Notes: generated by a model not told the origin, from the letters alone. A stretch of 64,000 nucleotides of DNA from Mycolicibacter kumamotonensis (GCF_002086285.1 NZ_MVHU01000009.1:1-64000); one strand, 5' to 3'. Counted from the first letter of the stretch, positions 55,198 to 64,000 are shown. Translations and numbers: made by a program.

Positions 55198-55587
55198 ATG
55201 AATGCCGCGATGGCAAAACATGAAGAACGGCGACCCGAAAACATCAGTTCCCCCGCCCGGTCCGACGGGCCGACGGCTCCGCAACTGGAATCGGCGGCGA
55301 GCACTTTCGCGCTGCTCAGCAGTCCCGCGCGCCTGCACGTGCTCTGGTTGGCCGCCCAGGGCGCCTACGACGTCACGACCCTGGCGGGACGGGCGGGTAT
55401 CAATGTCGCCACCATGAGCCAGCATCTGACCAAGCTGCGACTGGCCGGATTGATCAGCGCACGCAAAGCCGGCCGCCATCACATCTACACCGTCGAGGAC
55501 CCGCACATCCTGACGCTGCTGCAGCAGATATTCGCCCACATCGGCCCGGACGGCAGCCTGGCCCCGGACCCGCCCCGGGGCCCCTGA
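55198..55587 (+). CDS. ArsR/SmtB-family metalloregulator
   Basis: 129 residues from ATG 55198. Winged helix: LLSSPARLHVLWLAAQGAYD, TLAGRAGINVATMSQHLTKL, GLISARKAGRHHIYTVED. Metal ligands may come from His residues of RHHIYTVEDPHI in the wing and final helix. No Cys-type metal site is apparent. Likely repressor of the divergent P-type ATPase gene. Confidence 0.9.
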   Translation: MNAAMAKHEERRPENISSPARSDGPTAPQLESAASTFALLSSPARLHVLWLAAQGAYDVTTLAGRAGINVATMSQHLTKLRLAGLISARKAGRHHIYTVEDPHILTLLQQIFAHIGPDGSLAPDPPRGP

Positions 55588-55714
55588 ACGCCACGGTGGC
55601 CTGGGTCACCCCCACCGTGATCCATGTCGGCGCTCACAGACCAAAGTCCCAAAATATGGTGATCGCCAACACTTTTTGGCGTCCGGCAACCGCGGGCTGG
55701 ATAGCGTTCCAGCC

Positions 55715-55813
55715 ATGAAAGACCCTGTACTCGTGCTCCCGGCCGTCGCGGCGATCATCGGGCTGATCATCTTCGGCTTCCTGGCCTTGGAGGTCGTGTT
55801 CCACCTGGCCTGA
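55715..55813 (+). CDS. Possible 32-residue single-pass membrane protein
   Basis: ATG 55715 encodes MKDPVLVLPAVAAIIGLIIF then GFLALEVVFHLA and stops. Charged start, one strong helix, short tail. The RBS is not strong. Fills much of the 249-base gap between arsR and the PPE gene. Confidence 0.4.
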   Translation: MKDPVLVLPAVAAIIGLIIFGFLALEVVFHLA

Positions 55814-55836
55814 CGCGCGTCCTGCGCAAGCCTGCA

Positions 55837-57474
55837 TCAGCCGTCCCGGCCGGAGCCCCATGTCGTCGGCAGCAGCGGCATGCGCGCCCCGTCACCCAGG
55901 TCGGTCACCGGCATGGTGACCAATCCCGCTGTAGGCGCGTCGCTTTCACTTTCGGTTCCGGCGAAGCCGAGCGCTCCGACGCCCCGGGCGGATGCCGTCG
56001 TCGTGTCCGACTGCCAGTCGGGAGTGACATCGATGTTCATGTCGAGATATTCGTCGCCGTGGTCGCGGCTGGCGGCGCGGCGGCGCTGCCGTCGTTGAGT
56101 GCGCCGTTGCGCGCCGGCGGCCACCGCGGCCGCGTTGCTGTCGGGCTCGGCCGCCGTCCTCCTGGCGCCCACGCCGGCGCGGCTGGCCAACGGCGAGCCG
56201 GACCCGATGCCGGGAGGGACCAGGTAGGGCGGGAAGAATCCGGGCCCTCCCGCAGCCGGGGCCGGTGGTGAGGCCGGTGGCGGGCCGGCCACCGTGCCGG
56301 CCGCCGGCGCGGGTGCGGGCGCGGGGGCCGGGGCCGGCGGGGTCACCACGGCCGGCGCCGGGGAAACCGACACGACTCCCGGCGGTATCGCCGGCACCGC
56401 AGCCACCGGCGCCGGCACGGGCATCGCGGGCGCGGGTATGCCGGCCAGCCCGGCTAGCCCGGCAAGGCCCCCGACCGAGCCGAGCGGGGCGATGCCGGCG
56501 CCGGCGACCGCGGCGAACAATGCCGGATTCTGGCTGAGAAACGTTGCGACTTCCAGGATGTGGGTGGGGAAATCGAACAGCGCCCAGCTGAACAGCCACT
56601 GGAACGCCTGCACCGGGTTGTGGGTCAGCATCACGCCGAACTCCTCGAAGTCCTCTAACAGCTCCAGGGATCGGGCCACCCAGAACAACCACTGTCCCGG
56701 GTTGGTGTACGCGTCGTAGTCCAGCCCGTTGAGGGTGCCCTGGCCGGGGCTCCAGTGGATCCCGAAGTTCTTCAAGACGTCGGCGATGAAGGTGTTGAGC
56801 GGGTTGACGACGGTCGGGTCATGCGCGAGCTGACTGTTTCCGATGCCCAGCTTCTCCAGAAGGTCGACGAGCCACTGCGGCAACCCCAACGGGTTGTCAC
56901 CACCGTCGTCACCACTGCCGGACTCCTGGGCGTCGGATTTCAGGATCGGCGGTGCCGCCGAGGGTTTCGGCATCGCTGCCAGCTCGGCTTCGGCAACCGC
57001 CTCGTAGGTGGTCATGGTGGCGGCGGCCTGGATCCACATCCGTACGTAGTCGGCTTCGTTGATCGCGATCGGAATGGTGTTGATGCCGAAGAAATTCGTC
57101 GCCATCAACGTCGCGTGGGCGGCGTGGTTGGCGGCCAGCTCGGCCAGGCTCGGCATCGCCGCCAGCGCGGTGGTGTACGCCGCCGCCGCCGCTTCATGCC
57201 GAGCGGCAGCGACCGTACCCTCGACACTGGACTGCTCCAGCCACGCCAGATAGGGCTGGTGGACGGCCACGTACTCTTCGGCGCTGGGCCCTTGCCACGC
57301 CCCGGCCTGTATCGCGGCCAGCGTCGCGTCCAGTTCGGCTGCCGTCGAGGCATATTCAGAGCTCAACAAGGACCACGCCGCACCGGCCGCCAGCAGCGGC
57401 CCCGGACCGGGACCGGCCGACAACAACGCCGAATGCACCTCGGGCGGCGAGGCCATCCACACCGGAGCCGTCAC
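55837..57474 (-). CDS. PPE family protein, PPW subfamily (PPE3-like)
   Basis: 545 residues. The N-terminal 180-residue PPE domain opens [20 protein letters not shown], with the WxG turn [12 protein letters not shown] Pro/Ala-rich linker follows ([10 protein letters not shown] region). The C-terminal end has GFAGTESE and PLLPTTW, the GFxGT and PxxPxxW motifs that define the PPW group. Exported by a type VII system, with a PE partner elsewhere. Two Zur-type boxes lie upstream, as for the M. tuberculosis PPE3 gene. GTG start overlaps the stop of the 42-residue gene. Confidence 0.93.
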   Translation of the reverse strand: MTAPVWMASPPEVHSALLSAGPGPGPLLAAGAAWSLLSSEYASTAAELDATLAAIQAGAWQGPSAEEYVAVHQPYLAWLEQSSVEGTVAAARHEAAAAAYTTALAAMPSLAELAANHAAHATLMATNFFGINTIPIAINEADYVRMWIQAAATMTTYEAVAEAELAAMPKPSAAPPILKSDAQESGSGDDGGDNPLGLPQWLVDLLEKLGIGNSQLAHDPTVVNPLNTFIADVLKNFGIHWSPGQGTLNGLDYDAYTNPGQWLFWVARSLELLEDFEEFGVMLTHNPVQAFQWLFSWALFDFPTHILEVATFLSQNPALFAAVAGAGIAPLGSVGGLAGLAGLAGIPAPAMPVPAPVAAVPAIPPGVVSVSPAPAVVTPPAPAPAPAPAPAAGTVAGPPPASPPAPAAGGPGFFPPYLVPPGIGSGSPLASRAGVGARRTAAEPDSNAAAVAAGAQRRTQRRQRRRAASRDHGDEYLDMNIDVTPDWQSDTTTASARGVGALGFAGTESESDAPTAGLVTMPVTDLGDGARMPLLPTTWGSGRDG

Positions 57475-57599
57475 CGCGAGCCGGCCCCGATGCGCCGGTG
57501 TACACGGTGCAGTCGGGCCGCGAGGGCCTCGATCCCGTTCCCGTCGATGACCCTGCGGCGCTGGGCGCTGCGCCCCAGCCGGATACGGTGCGCGGACAC
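57471..57599 (-). CDS. Small basic protein of 42 residues, coupled to PPE
   Basis: GTG 57599 lies 5 bases after AGGGGG and reads [20 protein letters not shown] then [20 protein letters not shown] to its TGA, which overlaps the PPE GTG (GTGA). Eleven Arg and no acidic patch. Not recognised. May be an RNA- or ribosome-associated peptide, or only a translational lead for PPE. Confidence 0.5.
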   Translation of the reverse strand: MSAHRIRLGRSAQRRRVIDGNGIEALAARLHRVHRRIGAGSR

Positions 57600-57624
57600 C
57601 GGACCCCCTCTCCCCGATAATGGG

Positions 57625-57647
57625 TTATTGAAAATCATTGTCAATAA
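57625..57647. promoter_or_regulatory. Zur-type box 1
   Basis: TTATTGAAAATCATTGTCAA, extended by TAA: 7-base perfect arms TTATTGA/TCAATAA around AAATCATTG. It resembles the AT-rich TGAAAATCATTnTCA box of actinobacterial zinc repressor Zur and lies 26 bases before the small basic gene. Confidence 0.6.
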
Positions 57648-57680
57648 GAGTTCCGGCCGAACTGTACCGCGCGCAGGGTC

Positions 57681-57703
57681 TTATTGACAATGATTTTCAT
57701 ATA
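57681..57703. promoter_or_regulatory. Zur-type box 2
   Basis: TTATTGACAATGATTTTCAT followed by ATA is the reverse complement of box 1 apart from two bases. The boxes are 56 bases apart in the 165-base region between PPE and the double TetR gene. The rest of 57600-57764 holds nothing further I can name. Confidence 0.6.
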
Positions 57704-57764
57704 CGGGTGGCGCCGGCGCGCCATAACCGCAGGGCCGCCCCTCGCCCGGCTCGACTTACCGGAC

Positions 57765-59012
57765 TTACCGGCGCTCCCCACCGAAGAGCACGGCCGCCAT
57801 CAAGGTGTTGACCCGGGAGCGTTGCTCCGCAGTGTCGTCGAAGTTAACCAGCCGTCCGAGATCGACCACGAGAGCAAGTGCCGCGTGGACCCGGAAGACC
57901 GCCTCGGCCTCGGGCGTGCCGATCTGACAGAGCAGGTGGGCCCATTCGTTGACGTTCTGCCGCTGCAGCCCGCGCAGGTGCACCCGGTCTGATTCGGGCA
58001 GGTTGGCGAACTCGGCGAAGTAGATGTTGATCAGATCCGGCGCGGCGAACGACAGCGCGGTATAGCGCTCGGCGATGCGGGTGGCCGCCTCACGCGGGTT
58101 GCTCGACTCCGCCAGGGCATCGGTGATCATCAGTAGCACCCGGTCGGCGGCCCGCTGGAACGCCGCAGCGAGCAGAGCGGCCTTGCTCGGGTAGTAGCGG
58201 TAGGCACTGGAGCCGTTCAGGCCGGCGGCGCTGCCGATCTCCTCGATACTGGCTTCGTAGAACCCGCGCTGCCCGAACACCCGGATGGCCTCGGTGAGCA
58301 GCCGTTCCCGCTTGGAAGTGCTCGGCAGGCCCCGCTCGCCCCGCCGTGGTGCCGGATCCAGCGGCGCCGGTGGCAGCTCGGCGGTCAGCACCGACCAGCA
58401 CAGCTCACCCAGCAGCGAGTGCAGTGTGGTGGCGGCCAAGCGGGTCCGGTGCGCCGAGATACTGCCGATGACGCTCAGCGCCGCCACGACCAGCATCGTG
58501 GTGTCCGCAGCGGGCAGCCCGGGGCGCAACGCGCCCAGCGGTTCGGCGATGGCGGCGTTCAGGGCGTCGTAGCTTTCCCGAATGCGCTTGCGGTCCACCG
58601 GTTGCAGGTAGCGCCGCTCCCACCGGTAGAACGCGCCCTCATGTCGCGTCCCGATGGTGGTCTCGATGAGTGAGGCGATGATCGCGCGCAGCCGTTCGGG
58701 TGCGGGGAGGACCGGGTCGTCGGCGCTACGGGTTGCTGTCAGCAATGACTGCACAGCGTAGTCGGCCGCCGCGACAAGCAACGCGTACTTGTTGGCGAAA
58801 TGCCGGTACAGCGCCGGCCCGGAGATACCGACTTCGGCGGCGATCTCGTCGACGCCGACCGCGTGGTAGCCGCGGTCGCTGAAGGCGCGCGCCGCGGCTC
58901 GGACGATCTGCGCCTTGCGGTCCTTGGGGCGCCGCCGCGCGGGGGTTGTGGCCGCGGATCCACCGCCGGTGGACGCTGGCCGTCCCGTGTTGTTGACAGT
59001 TCCGCCCGACAC
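57765..59012 (-). CDS. Double TetR-family regulator
   Basis: 415 residues with two full TetR helix-turn-helix segments: KAQIVRAAARAFSDRGYHAV ... ISGPALYRHFANKYALL (about 30-75), and RERLLTEAIRVFGQRGFYEA ... LNGSSAYRYYPSKAALL (about 235-280). Each is followed by a helical ligand domain. A single chain thus mimics a TetR dimer. GTG 59012 is preferred, with a -10-like TAACTT 6 bases before it (leaderless); an earlier TTG at 59030 is the other choice. Divergent from the echA operon, which it likely controls. Confidence 0.85.
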   Translation of the reverse strand: MSGGTVNNTGRPASTGGGSAATTPARRRPKDRKAQIVRAAARAFSDRGYHAVGVDEIAAEVGISGPALYRHFANKYALLVAAADYAVQSLLTATRSADDPVLPAPERLRAIIASLIETTIGTRHEGAFYRWERRYLQPVDRKRIRESYDALNAAIAEPLGALRPGLPAADTTMLVVAALSVIGSISAHRTRLAATTLHSLLGELCWSVLTAELPPAPLDPAPRRGERGLPSTSKRERLLTEAIRVFGQRGFYEASIEEIGSAAGLNGSSAYRYYPSKAALLAAAFQRAADRVLLMITDALAESSNPREAATRIAERYTALSFAAPDLINIYFAEFANLPESDRVHLRGLQRQNVNEWAHLLCQIGTPEAEAVFRVHAALALVVDLGRLVNFDDTAEQRSRVNTLMAAVLFGGERR

Positions 59013-59097
59013 CCCATAAGTTAACCACAATTTACATTTCTGTCTGCGGAGGATGCGACGTGCTGCAAACCCGGTTCACCGACATGCGGAGCTGTCC

Positions 59098-59874
59098 ATG
59101 ACCGAGAACGCCCCCAAACTCACCGCGACCCGCGAGGGCCGGGTTCTCCACGTGACGGTGACCAATCCCGCGCGGCTCAACGCGATCGACTACGCCACCA
59201 TGACGGGCCTCGGCGACGTCTTCACCCGAGCCGGCGACGATCCGTCGGTGCGGGCGATCGTCATCACCGGTGAAGGCAAGGCATTCTGCACCGGCGCCGA
59301 CCTGTCCGCCATTTCCGGCGAGGTCACCCCCGAAGAGGTGATGGATTGCGCCTCCCGGCTGGTGACGGCCATCGTCGAAACCCCGGTGCCGGTGATCGCC
59401 CGGGTCAACGGCCCGGCTGCCGGTGTCGGGGTGGGAATAGCGCTGGCCGCCGACCTGGTCTACGCCGCCGAAAGCGCCTACTTCCTGCTGTCGTTCACCA
59501 ACATCGGGTTGATGCCCGACGGCGGCACCACCGCCCTGATCGCCACCGCCGCCGGGCGAGCCCTGGCCAACGAGATGGCGCTGCTCGGGGAGCGGCTTTC
59601 GGCGACAGCCGCCCGCGATGCCGGTCTGATCAACGCGGTGCTGTCCCACGCCGACTTGGACACCAAGGTGCGCGAGGCCACCGAGAAGCTGGCCCACGGA
59701 CCGCGTCGCGCTCTGGAATTGACCAAACAAGCCCTCAACGCCACCAGCCTTGCCTCCCTCGGCGCCGCACTGGCCCGGGAGAAGGCCGGCCAGATGGAGC
59801 TGTTGGGTTCGCCGGACTTCATCGAAGGCGCCACGGCGATGCTGCAGAAGCGAAAGGCGGTGTTCGCCGAATGA
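59098..59874 (+). CDS. Enoyl-CoA hydratase/isomerase family (EchA)
   Basis: 258 residues from ATG 59098. Oxyanion-hole motifs GEGKAFCTGADLSAI and NGPAAGVGVGIALAADLVYA, then NIGLMPDGGTTALIATAAGR. Hydrates or isomerises enoyl-CoA in beta-oxidation. The substrate is unknown. First gene of the operon echA-fadD-fadE-fadE; stop overlaps fadD ATG. Confidence 0.94.
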   Translation: MTENAPKLTATREGRVLHVTVTNPARLNAIDYATMTGLGDVFTRAGDDPSVRAIVITGEGKAFCTGADLSAISGEVTPEEVMDCASRLVTAIVETPVPVIARVNGPAAGVGVGIALAADLVYAAESAYFLLSFTNIGLMPDGGTTALIATAAGRALANEMALLGERLSATAARDAGLINAVLSHADLDTKVREATEKLAHGPRRALELTKQALNATSLASLGAALAREKAGQMELLGSPDFIEGATAMLQKRKAVFAE

Positions 59875-61397
59875 CCGGCCAGCCACTGCGTTCCCGACGC
59901 AATCACTGGATGAATCAGGTGGCGATCCACGCCGAGATGCGCCCCGATGCGGTGGCATTTCGCTGCCGCGGCATCGACACCACCTGGCGCCAGCTGCATG
60001 ACCGCTCGCAACGGCTCGCGGGCGCACTATTTCGCCGGGGGATCTCCTTCGGTGACCGCGTCCTCATCGTGATGCTCAACCACACCGAGTACATCGAGTC
60101 GGTGTTGGCGATCAACGCCCTGGGTGCAATCGCGGTGCCGGTCAATTTCCGTCTCACCGACCCCGAGATCAGCTATATCGTCTCCGACAGCGGCGCCAAG
60201 GGCGTCATCACCGACCAGCTGCTCGCACCGCTGATCGACGCGGTGCGCAAGAACACCGTCGGGCTCGAGGTGGCCGTCGTACTCGGCGATGACTACGAGT
60301 CGCTGATCACCGAACCGGGGGCACCGCACCCCGGCGCCGATATCCGCGAAGACACCCCGGCGTTGATCATGTACACGTCGGGCACCACCGGTAGCCCCAA
60401 GGGCGCCGTCCTTTCCCATTCGAACATGCAGGCCCAGGCCCTGACTTGCATCCAGGCCCTGCACACCCGCCCGGAGAGCGTATATTTCTGCGCCGCACCG
60501 ATGTTCCACATCGCCGGTCTGGGCAGCATCGCGCCCAACCTGGTGGTCGGCACCAAGACGGTGATCCACCCGCTGGGCGCGTTCAACGCCGCAGAAACGC
60601 TCGACGCCTGGGAGCGCGAGCGTGCCACCTCGGTTTTCCTGGTTCCGGCGCAGTGGCAACTGATCTGCGCGGACCCGACTGTGCGGCAACGGGATCTGGC
60701 CCTGGAAGTGATCAGCTGGGGCGCCGCACCCGCGTCGGACACCGTATTGCGGGCGATGGCGGAGACGTTCCCGGATGCCCTCAACGTGGCGGTGTTCGGC
60801 CAGACCGAGATGTCGCCGATCACCTGCGTGCTCAACGGCGCCGACGCCATCCGCAAACTCGGTTCGGTGGGCAAGGTGATCCCGACCATCGCGGCACGGG
60901 TGGTCGACGACGACATGAACGACGTGCCCCCCGGCGAGATCGGCGAGATCGTCTACCGCGGGCCGACGATGATGCAGGGTTACTGGAACAAGCCGGAGGC
61001 GACCGCCGAGGCCTTCGCCGGCGACTGGTTCCACTCCGGTGACCTGGTGCGCGTCGACGACGAGGGATTCGTCTACGTCGTCGACCGCAAGAAGGACATG
61101 ATCATCTCCGGCGGCGAGAACATCTACTGCGCCGAGGTGGAGAACGTGCTATTCGAGCACCCACAGATCCGGGAGGCGGCCGTCATCGGGCGCGCCGACG
61201 ACCGGTGGGGTGAGGTCCCGGTGGCCATCGTGGCCCTCACCGGCGCGGAGCCACTGACGCTGACCGAGCTGGAACCCTTCCTCAACGAGCGACTCGCCCG
61301 GTACAAGCACCCGAAGGACCTGGTGCTGGTAGAGGAGTTGCCCCGTAATGCCAGCGGTAAGGTGATCAAACCGCTGTTGCGCAAGACCTACTCCTAG
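59871..61397 (+). CDS. Fatty-acid-CoA ligase (FadD)
   Basis: 508 residues. AMP-binding P-loop MYTSGTTGSPKGAVLSHSN, adenylate motif VFGQTEMSPITC, hinge/A8 region DRKKDMIISGGENIYCAEVE and the catalytic Lys in NASGKVIKPLL. Activates a carboxylic acid to its CoA ester for the following enzymes. Coupled to echA through ATGA. Confidence 0.94.
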   Translation: MTGQPLRSRRNHWMNQVAIHAEMRPDAVAFRCRGIDTTWRQLHDRSQRLAGALFRRGISFGDRVLIVMLNHTEYIESVLAINALGAIAVPVNFRLTDPEISYIVSDSGAKGVITDQLLAPLIDAVRKNTVGLEVAVVLGDDYESLITEPGAPHPGADIREDTPALIMYTSGTTGSPKGAVLSHSNMQAQALTCIQALHTRPESVYFCAAPMFHIAGLGSIAPNLVVGTKTVIHPLGAFNAAETLDAWERERATSVFLVPAQWQLICADPTVRQRDLALEVISWGAAPASDTVLRAMAETFPDALNVAVFGQTEMSPITCVLNGADAIRKLGSVGKVIPTIAARVVDDDMNDVPPGEIGEIVYRGPTMMQGYWNKPEATAEAFAGDWFHSGDLVRVDDEGFVYVVDRKKDMIISGGENIYCAEVENVLFEHPQIREAAVIGRADDRWGEVPVAIVALTGAEPLTLTELEPFLNERLARYKHPKDLVLVEELPRNASGKVIKPLLRKTYS

Positions 61398-61405
61398 GAG
61401 CGGCA

Positions 61406-62635
61406 GTGGATCTCAATTGGTCGGCCGAAGAGGCAGCGTTCCGCGACGAAGTTCGCGCGTTCCTCGAAGAGAACCTGACGCCGGACCTGCGTCGCGCGGG
61501 ACAGCTGATGACCAGCGTGTACGCCGATCACGACGCGAGTATGCGCTGGCAGGCGATCCTGCACGAACGCGGTTGGGCCGCGCCGGCGTGGCCGGTCGAA
61601 TACGGCGGCTGTGACTGGACGCCGTTGCAGCACTACATCTTCAGTCGTGAATGCGCGCTGGCGGGTGCGCCGATGCTGTCCCCGATGGGGATCAGGATGG
61701 TGGCGCACGCGATCATCGGCTTCGGCACCGACGAGCAGAAGGACTGGTTCCTGCCCCGGATTCTCACCGGCGAGGTGTTCTTCTGCCAGGGCTACTCCGA
61801 ACCGGAGTCCGGCTCGGATCTGGCCTCGCTGTCCATGGCGGCAGTGGATGACGGGGATGAGCTGGTGTGCACCGGCAGCAAGATCTGGACGACCCACGCC
61901 GTGCAGGCCAACTGGATCTTCTGTCTGGTCCGCACCTCACGCACCGGACGCAAGCAGGAAGGCATCACCTTCCTGCTGATCGACATGACCACACCGGGTA
62001 TCGAGGTCCGGCCACTGGTGATGACCTCCGGCGAGGAGGTGCAGAACCAGGTGTTCTTCGACTCGGTGCGAGTGCCCAAGGCCAACGTGCTGGGCCGGAT
62101 CGACGACGGGTGGACCGTCGCGAAATACCTGCTCAACTTCGAGCGGGGCGGTGCGATGGCCCCGATGCTGCAGGTGTGGGCGGACGCGGTCGCCGAACAG
62201 GCTGCCGGACAACCCGGTCCGGACGGCACCCCGCTGGCCGACGATCCGGGATTCCGGCTGCGGCTGGCCGATGCCCGGGTCCGCACCGACATCTTGGAGA
62301 TCCTGGAGTTCCGCACCATCGCCGCGCTGGCCAAGGGCCACAATCCGGGACCCGCGGCCTCGATGCTGAAGATCCTGGGCACCGAGCTGAGCCAGGCGAT
62401 CACCGAACTGGCGCTGGAGGCGGCCGGCCCGCGCGGCCGGATCTACCAGCCGCACGCGACCATGCCCGGTGGTCCGGTGCCCGACTACGTCCCGCCGGCA
62501 AGCGGCTACGTCAGTGGCCAACCGTGGCAGGCGGTGGCCCCGCTGCGCTATTTCAACGACCGTGCCGGATCGATCTACGCCGGAAGCAACGAGATTCAGC
62601 GCAACATTCTGGCCAAAGCAGCACTGGGGTTATAG
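61406..62635 (+). CDS. Acyl-CoA dehydrogenase (FadE), first of a pair
   Basis: 409 residues from GTG with GGAG upstream. QGYSEPESGSDLASLSMAAV, WTTHAVQANWIFCLVRT, SFTLLID-type strands, and FNDRAGSIYAGSNEIQRNIL at the C-terminus. The catalytic Glu position in the canonical FEGT motif is not obvious (IYAGSNEIQ instead). Adjacent pairs of fadE genes in mycobacteria usually encode alpha2-beta2 enzymes that act on sterol side chains or similar. Confidence 0.93.
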   Translation: MDLNWSAEEAAFRDEVRAFLEENLTPDLRRAGQLMTSVYADHDASMRWQAILHERGWAAPAWPVEYGGCDWTPLQHYIFSRECALAGAPMLSPMGIRMVAHAIIGFGTDEQKDWFLPRILTGEVFFCQGYSEPESGSDLASLSMAAVDDGDELVCTGSKIWTTHAVQANWIFCLVRTSRTGRKQEGITFLLIDMTTPGIEVRPLVMTSGEEVQNQVFFDSVRVPKANVLGRIDDGWTVAKYLLNFERGGAMAPMLQVWADAVAEQAAGQPGPDGTPLADDPGFRLRLADARVRTDILEILEFRTIAALAKGHNPGPAASMLKILGTELSQAITELALEAAGPRGRIYQPHATMPGGPVPDYVPPASGYVSGQPWQAVAPLRYFNDRAGSIYAGSNEIQRNILAKAALGL

Positions 62636-63781
62636 ATGGACTTCTCCTTCACCGATGAGCAGGAACTGCTGCGAGCGACCGTCGGCAAGTTCCTCGCCGA
62701 ACGCTACGACTTGGAGAAGAGCCGGGCAGCCGCCAAGACGGGAGCCGGCTGGCAACCGCACATCTGGCGCGCCTTCGCCGAGGACCTCGGCATCCTCGGC
62801 GCGACGCTGCCCGAGAACGTCGGCGGGCTCGGCGGCGGCCCGGTCGAGCTGATGATCATCACTGAGGCGCTCGGGCACGCGCTGGTGATCGAACCCTTCG
62901 TGGAGACCGTCGTTCTCGCCGGCGGGCTGCTGCAAGGCGTCGGCGGTCCGCGGGCCGAGCAGCTCTTGGAGCGGATCGCGAGCGGGCAGGCCGTCGTTGC
63001 GGTGGCCGCCGAGGAGCCGACGTCGGCGGGGACGTGGCATGACGTGGCCACCACCGCACGCTGCGACGGCGACCACTGGGTGCTCGACGGAGCCAAGGTC
63101 GCGGTGTCGTCGGCACCGATCGCCACCCATCTGCTGGTGACGGCGCGGACGTCGGGCGCCCAGCGCGATACCAGCGGGATCTCGCTGTTTCTGCTCGAAT
63201 TCGATGCCACGGCACCGGGTCTCGGCGTCGAATCGTTGCGCACCATCGACGACCGTCGCGCCGCCGATCTGGTGCTCGACGGACTGCGCCTGCCCGCTGA
63301 GGCACTGCTGGGCACCGCGGATCAGGCCTGGCCGGCGCTGGAGCACACCATCGATGTGGCCACCGCGGCGATCGTGTCCGAGGCGGTGGGCTGCCTGCGG
63401 CGGGTGCTGGCCGACACCGTCGACTACACCAAGCAGCGTCAGCAGTTCGGCCAGCCCATCTCCTCGTTCCAGGTGTTGCAGCACCGGATGGTGGACATGT
63501 ATCTGGAGGTCGAGCAGGCCGTCGCCGCACAGCACTTGGCGATGATGAAGCTCGACGCGGACGGGCAGGACCGTGCCCGGGCGGTCTCGGCGGCCAAGGC
63601 GACGGTCGCTCGTGTCGCCCGGTTCGTCGGGCAGAGCGCGGTGCAGCTACACGGCGGGATGGGGATGACCGAGGAATTGGCGGTCGGCCATTACTTCAAA
63701 CGGCTCACCGCCATCGAGTATCAGTTCGGTTCCCGCGACCGGCACCTGTCCCGGTATGCGGCTCTGACGGCAACCCGGTAA
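62636..63781 (+). CDS. Acyl-CoA dehydrogenase (FadE), second of a pair
   Basis: 381 residues, ATG directly after the previous TAG. DFSFTDEQELLRATVGKFLA, DYTKQRQQFGQPISSFQVLQ and QLHGGMGMTEELAVGHYFKRL are the family blocks. With the preceding FadE probably forms a heterotetramer, as for FadE28-FadE29-type pairs. Confidence 0.93.
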   Translation: MDFSFTDEQELLRATVGKFLAERYDLEKSRAAAKTGAGWQPHIWRAFAEDLGILGATLPENVGGLGGGPVELMIITEALGHALVIEPFVETVVLAGGLLQGVGGPRAEQLLERIASGQAVVAVAAEEPTSAGTWHDVATTARCDGDHWVLDGAKVAVSSAPIATHLLVTARTSGAQRDTSGISLFLLEFDATAPGLGVESLRTIDDRRAADLVLDGLRLPAEALLGTADQAWPALEHTIDVATAAIVSEAVGCLRRVLADTVDYTKQRQQFGQPISSFQVLQHRMVDMYLEVEQAVAAQHLAMMKLDADGQDRARAVSAAKATVARVARFVGQSAVQLHGGMGMTEELAVGHYFKRLTAIEYQFGSRDRHLSRYAALTATR

Positions 63782-63809
63782 CGCACCGTTCCTCCGGTAA
63801 CGTCGGTGC

Positions 63810-64000
63810 ATGGGCCTGGTCTATTCCAGCACCGTCGAGGCGTCACCGACCGAGGTCTTCGCCTGGCATGAGCGGCCGGGTGCGTTCAGCCGGTTGAACC
63901 CGCCGTGGCAGGCGATGCATCTGGTCACCGAAGCCGCCTCGCTACGCGATGGCACGGCCGAGCTGGCGCTTCCGGGCGGACTTCGCTGGATCGCCGAGCA
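63810..64000 (+). CDS. SRPBCC-epimerase (TIGR01777-like) protein, N-terminal part
   Basis: The ATG at 63810 opens a frame that runs off the window: MGLVYSSTVEASPTEVFAWH then ERPGAFSRLNPPWQ and on. It matches the SRPBCC N-terminal domain that mycobacteria fuse to a YfcH/TIGR01777-type epimerase. Only 63 full codons are seen, so the second domain is assumed. 28 bases after the second fadE. Confidence 0.7.
   Translation, partial: MGLVYSSTVEASPTEVFAWHERPGAFSRLNPPWQAMHLVTEAASLRDGTAELALPGGLRWIAE

Noticed and set aside
57625-57703. IdeR (iron) boxes before PPE
   Set aside because: The sequences lack the TTAGGTTAGGCTAACC-type core; the TGAAAATCATTnTCA form fits Zur much better.
57684-57992. Plus-strand frame starting within Zur box 2, which could have been a Zur-induced gene
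   Set aside because: No RBS, overlaps the 3' end of the double TetR gene in antisense, and shows no ribosomal or transporter similarity.

Overview
The window is high-GC DNA from a mycobacterium (Mycobacterium/Mycolicibacterium sensu lato). This rests on PPE-PPW, MmpS/MmpL, Ku/LigD, UvrD1, DUF4873 and 13E12-type (DUF222/HNH) genes, and on gene order that follows, in inverted orientation, the M. tuberculosis region from about Rv0953c (F420 oxidoreductase) through sucCD, the M23 peptidase, uvrD1, chorismate mutase, pgi, the fpg-like gene, ligD and ku down to Rv0927c-Rv0924c (SDR, dehydrogenase, mntH). The species cannot be named from the sequence alone. No rRNA, tRNA or CRISPR array was seen.

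Layout. 1-12.7 kb: housekeeping block (thiolase-like protein, sucD-sucC, M23 peptidase, uvrD1, chorismate mutase, pgi, SDR, Fpg/Nei, holin-like membrane protein). 12.8-18.6 kb: a frameshifted LAL/LuxR regulator divergent from an AurF-like diiron oxygenase and DUF4873 pair, then an F420 oxidoreductase. 18.7-25.0 kb: a secreted endoglycoceramidase-like GH5 enzyme with a PGRS-like linker, an FAH-family hydrolase, and divergent ligD and ku (non-homologous end joining). 25.0-29.0 kb: tetR-mmpS-mmpL. 29.0-38.8 kb: an HNH/13E12 gene split by an 8.36-kb phiRv1-like integrative element with a serine integrase, RDF, DUF3631 ATPase, WhiB-like protein, scaffold-like protein, capsid and a three-gene cargo operon. 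38.9-43.6 kb: SDR, dehydrogenase and mntH behind a KstR-type operator, then a DesA-type desaturase with a strong palindromic operator. 43.6-50.8 kb: MocR regulator, a methyltransferase/NTF2/NTF2/SDR operon, an acyl-CoA dehydrogenase and a crcB-DUF190-crcB fluoride/membrane operon. 50.8-57.7 kb: CtpI-like P-type ATPase with divergent ArsR, and a PPE-PPW gene behind two Zur-type boxes. 57.8-64.0 kb: a tandem TetR divergent from an echA-fadD-fadE-fadE beta-oxidation operon, then a truncated epimerase gene.

How parts work together. UvrD1, Ku and LigD are repair partners lying within 20 kb. MntH, CtpI/ArsR and the Zur-box PPE gene form a loose metal-homeostasis neighbourhood. The integrative element is a chain of overlapping, translationally coupled genes. 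It has capsid and scaffold but no recognisable terminase, portal, protease or tail, so it looks more like a phage satellite or relic than a complete prophage.

The most notable previously unremarked signal is upstream of the chorismate mutase gene. A 19-codon reading frame carrying Phe-Ile-Tyr-Gly-Tyr overlaps a 9-bp hairpin and is followed by a terminator-like hairpin just before the gene. This is the arrangement expected of an aromatic amino-acid transcription attenuator.
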